The translations under genes and the position numbers were made by a program. The notes under the pieces are model-generated. The model was not told the DNA's origin, ran no database searches, and saw only the letters and a program-made list of their open reading frames with translations. Shown here piece after piece: positions 6,763 through 11,024 of a DNA stretch of 11,024 nt. Within the stretch, counting starts at the first letter, position 1; each line of letters starts with the position of its first letter. This stretch comes from Chitinivibrionales bacterium (lineage in GTDB: Bacteria > Fibrobacterota > Chitinivibrionia > Chitinivibrionales > WJMI01), in NCBI GenBank assembly GCA_014729595.1, contig WJJU01000452.1, positions 1 to 11,024 on the forward strand, given 5' to 3'.

Positions 6763-6810
6763 TGCCATCCGCATTGCTGAAAAAATGGATAAGAAATAGA
6801 GGACCATAGC

Positions 6811-7194
6811 ATGAAGGTCTACCTTGTCGAAGACCATGAATCGATGCGCATAATACTGAAACGGTTGCTGAGGAGAAATTTCCCCGGCATATCCGTTGTC
6901 GGCGAGAGCGCAAGCGCCGAAACGGCACTTGAGGAGATTCCCGTATTCAAGCCGAATCTGGTGTTGGTGGATATTTCTCTGCCCGGCATGGACGGTATCG
7001 AAATGGTTCGAAGGCTCAAATCGTGCTATCCGGACCTTTGCATTCTGGTCGTAACGGGGCAAGAGGTCGATATTTATCGGCAATCGGCGCTCGAGGCCGG
7101 CGCGCATGATATCATATCTAAAGACGACGATGCACCATTGCTTGAATCGATCGCCGCGCTACAACCAAAACATACTATCAGCGGGAATGATTAA
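6811..7194 (+). CDS. Stand-alone response-regulator receiver (REC) protein
   Basis: This 127-residue protein is one receiver domain and nothing else. The acidic pair E7-D8, the phospho-acceptor D54 in VLVDISLPGMDGIE, T82 and K104 (SKDD) are all present, so it should be phosphorylatable. The sequence around 'LEAGAHDIISK' is like NarL/LuxR-type receivers, but no DNA-binding helix-turn-helix follows; the protein ends about ten residues after the last receiver helix. AGAGGA lies 7 bases before the ATG. Lacking an output domain, it would act by protein contact, like CheY or Spo0F, or as a phosphorelay step or phosphate sink. The divergent histidine kinase at 4205-6031 is the likely phosphate donor. 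A MATE exporter gene follows after 27 bases and is probably co-transcribed. Confidence 0.92.
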   Translation: MKVYLVEDHESMRIILKRLLRRNFPGISVVGESASAETALEEIPVFKPNLVLVDISLPGMDGIEMVRRLKSCYPDLCILVVTGQEVDIYRQSALEAGAHDIISKDDDAPLLESIAALQPKHTISGND

Positions 7195-7221
7195 CCAACC
7201 CCTCACCCCATATAGGCCCCG

Positions 7222-8598
7222 ATGCAGCAGAACCCTACAAAGTCGTACCTGGACATCCTGAAACTTTCCGGGCCACTCATACTGACCATGAGTGGTATGA
7301 TGCTTATGCAGTTTCTGGATGCGCTGTTTTTGTCGTGGCATTCCTCCGACGCCATTGCGGCGGTAGTACCGGCCGGTATGGTGGCTTGGCTCGTGGTGTC
7401 GGCGCTCCACGGGACCGCGGGCTACGTCGCGACCTTGGTTGCACAATACACGGGAGCGAAAAAGCCGGAGCTTACCGCAATCGTCGTGTGGCAGGGCGTC
7501 TATTTCGCAGTAGCTTCGGGCCTGATCGTCGGCTCCTTGTCACTTTTGGCAGAGCCCCTCTTCGCCTGGGCGGGTCATGAGCCGTCGGTTCAGGCTATGG
7601 AAGTGTCGTATTTCCGCATACTCTGTTTGGGCGCATCAATCGAGGTGACGGCGGTGGCATTGTCGGGCTTTTTCGCCGGGAGAGAAGACACCCGAACCGT
7701 CATGCTCGTACATCTGTGTGGTTTTGCGGCCAACGCCGTGCTCAACTACGTGCTCATATTCGGTCATTTTGGCATGCCGCGCCTGGGAATCACCGGGGCG
7801 GCTCTCGGTACCGTGGCCGCACACGCCGTGGTTGCCACATTGTTTGCCGTACTCTTTTTCACTCGAACCAACCGTGAACGTTTCGGTACCTGGCGAAACC
7901 GCGCCGTTCACGTCGATATGCTCAAGCGCCTGATACGTTTCGGCATGCCGCGAGGGATTGCATGGACCATAGAGATGACGGCATGGACGGCTTTTTTGTT
8001 CATCGTCGGGCGCCTGGGAACCGTCGAACTTGCCGCCACTAATATCGCTTGGCGCCTTAACGGCTTCGCCTTTTTCCCCATAGTTGGTCTCGCGCAGGCC
8101 GTGGGTATCCTTGTCGGCAACGCGCAAGGCGCCCGTGCCCCCGAAACTTCGGCCCGTATCACTTGGAAAGGCCTGGTCGCTTCGGAACTATGGATGGTGT
8201 TCGCATCCCTTATATTCGTGCTGTTTCCCGAATGGCTCTATTCCCTCTTTCAGGGCCGCGGTACGGTCGATCCGAACAGTTTTGCCCACATTTCCAAAAC
8301 CGGGACCATACTGCTGCGGTTCGTTGCGCTCTACAGTCTTCTTGATGCCTTTAATATTGTGTTTATCACCAGCCTTCAAAGTGCCGGCGATACCCGATTC
8401 ACGGTTATTACTACGGCGGTCGCCCACGCCCTTTTCCTCGGCTCGCTCGTTGTCGGTGACAGACTCGGCATCGGCCTCATCGGCGAATGGATTATCGTCA
8501 CCACCTTTGTTATGCTTCAAGGGCTCATGTGGATGGCGCGGTTTCTAAGCGGAAAATGGAAAACTATCGAAGTGGTAGGACGGGAGGCATTGGGTTAA
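7222..8598 (+). CDS. MATE-family multidrug/cation antiporter (NorM-like)
   Basis: This 458-residue inner-membrane exporter is of normal length for the family and has about 12 hydrophobic segments in two homologous halves. TM1 has the acidic residue D33 in MQFLDALFLSW, at the place of the cation-coupling Asp of NorM-type pumps. The first half shows the family signature NAVLNYVLIFG (171-181) followed by GITGAALGTV (189-198). The second half has a matching 'FGMPRGIAW' and 'GLAQAVGILVGNAQGA' region. MATE proteins expel drugs or metabolites in exchange for Na+ or H+; the substrate here cannot be read from sequence. ATG 7222 is chosen although the ribosome site is weak (TAGG at about 6 bases). The gene starts 27 bases after the receiver stop, implying translational or operon coupling and possible control by the same two-component signal. 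Confidence 0.92.
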   Translation: MQQNPTKSYLDILKLSGPLILTMSGMMLMQFLDALFLSWHSSDAIAAVVPAGMVAWLVVSALHGTAGYVATLVAQYTGAKKPELTAIVVWQGVYFAVASGLIVGSLSLLAEPLFAWAGHEPSVQAMEVSYFRILCLGASIEVTAVALSGFFAGREDTRTVMLVHLCGFAANAVLNYVLIFGHFGMPRLGITGAALGTVAAHAVVATLFAVLFFTRTNRERFGTWRNRAVHVDMLKRLIRFGMPRGIAWTIEMTAWTAFLFIVGRLGTVELAATNIAWRLNGFAFFPIVGLAQAVGILVGNAQGARAPETSARITWKGLVASELWMVFASLIFVLFPEWLYSLFQGRGTVDPNSFAHISKTGTILLRFVALYSLLDAFNIVFITSLQSAGDTRFTVITTAVAHALFLGSLVVGDRLGIGLIGEWIIVTTFVMLQGLMWMARFLSGKWKTIEVVGREALG

Positions 8599-8652
8599 TA
8601 AACACGAAGAACCCGTCCCGCTGCCTTACGGAATCCGGTTCTATTACCCCCT

Positions 8653-8669
8653 CCTTCAGGACAGGAAGG
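8653..8669. repeat. Small hairpin between convergent genes
   Basis: CCTTC (8653-8657) and GAAGG (8665-8669) flank a 7-base loop in the 129-base gap between the convergent exporter and NFACT-R genes. There is no T-run, so terminator function is doubtful. Nothing else was recognised in this gap. Confidence 0.2.
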
Positions 8670-8727
8670 TCAAATCTGTATCAGGACGACACCCCATCCA
8701 CCATCCTTCTCCATCCACAATGAGAGA

Positions 8728-9639
8728 CTAATTTCTCTCCGGTTCCTTAGGTGCCACCCGGACGGTTTTGCAGCGTTCGGCGATTACTTGGCCCGGCGGG
8801 GATTTTCGAGGTTTGCGTACAAACCGCGCTTCGGTTACATTGACCTCGGCAAAGGATGTGTACCTTGCCTTAGAGAACCAGACAGCCAACGAAGCCACTT
8901 CTTCGACAACCTGCCGAGGAGGCCAGTCGGCCCCTTTCGGACGCCGGATAACCACATGCGACCCGCTGTGAGCCGCCACGTGCATCCAGATATCCCACGG
9001 TTTGGCCTCGCGAGTGGTAAGTTCATCATTTTGCGTGTTGCTTTTGCCGATATAGACATCCCAGCCTTGTATCACAAAATGGCGGTAGGGCACTCGTGGC
9101 GCCTCATTATTGCGTTCCTGTTTTTTCCCCGTGCTTTCCGGACCATGCTCGCTTACGTCCCGGGCGAATTGCTCGAGCTTCAAGGGGAAGTTTGGTTCAC
9201 GTCCCTCTTGAGTAAGCACTTCTCCACGCTCGATCAATTCCTCGATTTTTTTGATCTCGTTTTGCGTCGCCGCCACCTGCCGGCCCGCAATTTCGGCGCC
9301 TCGCTCGCCTTTGCGGGCTTTTTTGTAAAGCAGTTGCGCATTCGCCGCGGCATCGAGCTTGGGATTGAGCTTCATGGTTGCCGTTTTGCCGGTATGGACA
9401 TTATCGACCTCGACCGAAACGGTACCCTTGGGATAACGGTGGGGTGCGGCCAAAAGAGAATCCGCGATTTGGCGATATTCGACCCATCGTTGCGCCTCCT
9501 TTAGCTCCGCTTCCTGCTTTTCATGCTTACGGCGGAGGCGCTTGATCGCACCGCGGCATAGGCGTAGAAGAGCTAAAAGCCGAGTACGCGGTTCATCCGC
9601 ATTGTCGGGTTTTTTCGGGTGCGACTCATGTGGCGGCAT
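8728..9639 (-). CDS. NFACT-R (RqcH/Rqc2 C-terminal-like) protein lacking NFACT-N
   Basis: The protein has 303 residues from ATG 9639. This start has AAGGA 7 bases upstream; the in-frame ATG 9660 has no ribosome site and lies inside a promoter. Residues 25-65 are a basic coiled-coil helix. About 55-140 resemble the RqcH middle region, with 'MKLNPKLDAAANAQLLYKKA' matching the family's LDP-LSP-NAQ-YFKK pattern. Residues 184-300 are the NFACT-R domain (DUF814): YRHF, DVYIGKSNTQNDELTT, WMHVAAHSGSHVVI and a late SPPGQVIAERCKTVRV. Full-length RqcH is about 550-580 residues. It binds stalled 50S peptidyl-tRNA complexes and directs alanine tailing. The NFACT-N half and HhH domain, including the DxR motif used in tailing, are missing here. 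NFACT-R itself is predicted to bind RNA. A role in ribosome rescue or tRNA/RNA processing is inference. No second NFACT half is in the window. Confidence 0.87.
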   Translation of the reverse strand: MPPHESHPKKPDNADEPRTRLLALLRLCRGAIKRLRRKHEKQEAELKEAQRWVEYRQIADSLLAAPHRYPKGTVSVEVDNVHTGKTATMKLNPKLDAAANAQLLYKKARKGERGAEIAGRQVAATQNEIKKIEELIERGEVLTQEGREPNFPLKLEQFARDVSEHGPESTGKKQERNNEAPRVPYRHFVIQGWDVYIGKSNTQNDELTTREAKPWDIWMHVAAHSGSHVVIRRPKGADWPPRQVVEEVASLAVWFSKARYTSFAEVNVTEARFVRKPRKSPPGQVIAERCKTVRVAPKEPERN

Positions 9640-9649
9640 ACTATTGTCC

Positions 9650-9678
9650 TTGACATTCATGGCAGTCGGTGGTACAAT
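9650..9678 (+). promoter_or_regulatory. Near-consensus sigma-70 promoter for the zinc-ribbon gene
   Basis: TTGACA (9650-9655), an exact 17-base spacer and TACAAT (9673-9678) match the housekeeping consensus at 11 of 12 positions. Transcription would start near 9685, giving a leader of about 35 bases before ATG 9721. The promoter occupies the upstream edge of the divergent NFACT-R gene, so the two genes share this control region. Confidence 0.8.
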
Positions 9679-9720
9679 AGGGTAGATTTATTGGGAGAAC
9701 GAAGTCGGAGTCGGTTTATC

Positions 9721-10134
9721 ATGGTGAATGTACTGAAAATACAATGCCCGCACTGCTACGAAGTGTACGAGTTGTATCTGAGCACGAAAGCGTGTGTGGT
9801 AGTGCTTAATTGTCCCAGTTGCTGGACCCCGATCCTCCATAACGCTCAGGGAGTTCATATTCTCTCGGAACAAGCGATGAAACGCATTCGCGCCCACCAG
9901 CACCGCTCCGAGATCATGGACATTCTCGATAAAATACAGAGCGACGGCAACGACACACTCTCTTTGGGTGGAAGTGAGCCGTGGTTTGACCAAAGCGGCC
10001 CCGCGGTCGAAGCCCCCACGGCATGCTCGATCCCGTTGTGCCGACGCGAATGTATCACGCGTGACGATATAATCAACCTTCGAATCGAGCTGGCCACCTG
10101 TCAGGATTCTCAGCAGTTTATCGATAAACTGTAA
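9721..10134 (+). CDS. Small zinc-ribbon protein of unknown function
   Basis: This gene encodes 137 residues from ATG 9721. GGAG lies 10 bases upstream, and the strong promoter at 9650-9678 excludes the longer open frame that begins at 9619. The N-terminus has two CxxC knuckles, C9-P-H-C12 and C31-P-S-C34, spaced as in a rubredoxin-type or zinc-ribbon fold that binds one Zn2+. A basic helical stretch follows (about 48-75), then a low-complexity Ser/Gly/Pro linker (about 76-98). A second Cys group (C102, C107, C111) and a conserved-looking terminal helix, ITRDDIINLRIEL, come last. I do not recognise a named family. Possible roles are nucleic-acid binding or a regulatory adaptor. It is a single-gene transcription unit, with its own promoter and an intrinsic terminator directly after. 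Confidence 0.8.
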   Translation: MVNVLKIQCPHCYEVYELYLSTKACVVVLNCPSCWTPILHNAQGVHILSEQAMKRIRAHQHRSEIMDILDKIQSDGNDTLSLGGSEPWFDQSGPAVEAPTACSIPLCRRECITRDDIINLRIELATCQDSQQFIDKL

Positions 10135-10142
10135 TGCCGAGA

Positions 10143-10198
10143 GGAGAAAGCGTCGTATGGTTCCTCCTTCCCATACGGCGCCCTTTCTCCACCTTTTT
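10143..10198 (+). terminator. Strong intrinsic terminator after the zinc-ribbon gene
   Basis: GGAGAAAG-CGTC-GTATGG (10143-10160) pairs with CCATAC-GGCG (10171-10180) and CTTTCTCC (10183-10190). That makes 18 base pairs with one G-U and a two-C bulge around a 10-base pyrimidine loop. T5 follows at 10194-10198, three bases beyond the stem. It starts 8 bases after the stop codon and separates this gene from the nuclease gene downstream. Confidence 0.85.
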
Positions 10199-10289
10199 CC
10201 CCACCTATCTTGTGTAGAATTGTATTTTGCGAGTTATCGTGCGCGTTAATGCGATTTGAATCTTCACCCGTTTGCCGCCGCCTTCCGCC

Positions 10290-11024
10290 ATGAAACTCAA
10301 ATATAAACGTTACGAGTTTACGCGCCCGTTGGGCTGGTCTTCGTCGCGCTACGAAACATTCGACAAGTGCAAACGCCAGTATTATTACACCTATTACCGT
10401 CACCACATAAGGGATGTCCCCTCCTATCGAATAGAAAAACTTCGCTCCTTGACTTCGGTACCTCTCGAAATGGGAAATGTTGTGCACGATGTTCTCGAAG
10501 CGTTTTTGTGGCGGCTGCAAAAAAGCGACAGTGATATCGACGAGCAACGCTTTTATGATTATGCGAAAGCCAAAACCGACGAGTATTTCTCGCGAAAGAC
10601 GTTTTTGGAGATCTACTACGGCCAAAGAGAATCACTCGACATGACATTCGTCCACGAGCGCATCGGCGCCTGCCTCAAAAATTTTATCGGCAGCCCCATT
10701 TACCACTGGCTCTACATGAAAGCGATGAACAACCGCGACAACTGGATGATTGAGCCGCCCGGCTACGGCGAAACACGACTTGACGGGCTCAAAGCGTACT
10801 GTAAAATGGATTTTCTGTTTCCGGTCGACGGTCACATCTATATCATTGACTGGAAAACGGGCAAAAAGGACCTCACGAAACATCGCCGGCAGTTAATCGG
10901 CTATGCTACCGCCGCAAGCAGCAATTTCGATATTCCGATCGACACCATTTTCCCGCGCATTGTCTATCTTCAGCCGTCGTTTGAAGAGCTTGAATTGTCG
11001 CTTCATAAAGACTCGGTCGAGCAG
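10290..11024 (+). CDS. PD-(D/E)XK superfamily nuclease (RecB/Cas4-like), partial at 3' end
   Basis: 245 codons are open from ATG 10290 to the right edge. The N-terminus has 'SSSRYETFDKCKRQYYYTYY' (17-36), the characteristic opening of RecB/AddB/Cas4-type PDDEXK_1 nucleases. It continues with MGNVVHDVLEAF, where H66 is the motif-I histidine. The catalytic core is D174 (KMDFLF), then IYIIDWKTGK with D187 and K189, then Q201-x3-Y205 (QLIGYA). All metal-binding and catalytic positions are therefore present, and it should be an active Mg2+-dependent DNA nuclease or a domain of one. There is no clear ribosome site before the ATG, and an in-frame TGA at 10257 limits the start; TTG 10272 is the only upstream alternative. 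The preceding terminator implies its own promoter, possibly around TAGAAT in the 91-base gap. The C-terminus is missing, so the Fe-S cysteines of Cas4/AddB cannot be assessed. No CRISPR or helicase gene is in view. Confidence 0.85.
   Translation, partial: MKLKYKRYEFTRPLGWSSSRYETFDKCKRQYYYTYYRHHIRDVPSYRIEKLRSLTSVPLEMGNVVHDVLEAFLWRLQKSDSDIDEQRFYDYAKAKTDEYFSRKTFLEIYYGQRESLDMTFVHERIGACLKNFIGSPIYHWLYMKAMNNRDNWMIEPPGYGETRLDGLKAYCKMDFLFPVDGHIYIIDWKTGKKDLTKHRRQLIGYATAASSNFDIPIDTIFPRIVYLQPSFEELELSLHKDSVEQ

Larger units (their letters stand above)
6032..6810. other. 780-base intergenic region between divergent kinase and receiver genes
   Basis: No protein gene here is convincing. Two overlapping minus-strand frames are open for 70-73 codons (6233-6459), but their only starts are TTG and GTG inside a hairpin, and neither has a ribosome site. 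The stretch holds promoter-like hexamers for both directions and at least five inverted repeats, listed separately: 6227-6246, 6253-6295, 6426-6470, 6518-6530 and 6696-6722. It could be a two-way control region, house a small RNA, or contain a decayed mobile or dispersed repeat. Confidence 0.6.

Noticed and set aside
8788..9504. Plus-strand open frame of 238 codons opposite the NFACT-R gene
   Set aside because: Antisense shadow of a gene with clear family motifs; its own translation has no recognisable features.
10110..10883. Minus-strand open frames of 171, 109 and 83 codons at the right end
   Set aside because: They lie opposite the PD-(D/E)XK gene and the terminator, whose features are clear on the plus strand.
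10290..11024. Cas4 of a CRISPR adaptation module
   Set aside because: The fold class fits, but no CRISPR repeats or cas genes are visible and the diagnostic C-terminal cysteines are outside the window.

Overview
The window looks like the chromosome of a diderm (Gram-negative) bacterium of moderate GC. A TonB-dependent outer-membrane receptor and a lipobox signal peptide imply an outer membrane. No rRNA, tRNA or marker protein here fixes the lineage. The gene mix (a BtuB plus surface beta-propeller-like lipoprotein pair, a PAS-PAS histidine kinase, an NFACT-R protein without its usual N-terminus) would fit an FCB-group or deltaproteobacteria-like lineage, but that is inference. No CRISPR array, complete IS element or prophage is visible.

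Layout. Positions 1-6031 are all read on the minus strand. In transcription order they hold a sensor histidine kinase (4205-6031), a CNNM/CorC-like membrane protein (3037-4062), a cobalamin riboswitch (2750-2969), btuB (624-2699) and a lipoprotein that leaves the window (1-566). The riboswitch, btuB and the lipoprotein form a vitamin B12 uptake unit: B12-responsive RNA, outer-membrane transporter, then a predicted surface B12-capturing or accessory lipoprotein.

Positions 6032-6810 are a 780-base gap between divergent genes with no convincing protein gene. It is rich in inverted repeats and promoter-like elements, including a two-tier hairpin at 6426-6470 and a perfect 10-bp inverted repeat at 6696-6722. 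This is the least explained part of the window. Beyond it, on the plus strand, lie a stand-alone receiver protein (6811-7194) and a MATE-family exporter (7222-8598). The receiver is an obvious candidate partner for the divergent histidine kinase.

Convergent to the exporter, on the minus strand, is an NFACT-R protein (8728-9639). It keeps the coiled-coil/middle region and the NFACT-R domain of RqcH/Rqc2 but lacks the N-terminal NFACT-N and HhH domains. A near-consensus sigma-70 promoter (9650-9678) fires the other way into a small zinc-ribbon protein (9721-10134) that ends in a strong intrinsic terminator (10143-10198). The window closes inside a RecB-like PD-(D/E)XK nuclease gene (10290 onward).

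No clearly new multi-gene system is evident. The observations most worth checking are the NFACT-N-less NFACT-R protein, the structured kinase/receiver intergenic region, and the riboswitch-controlled receptor plus lipoprotein pair.
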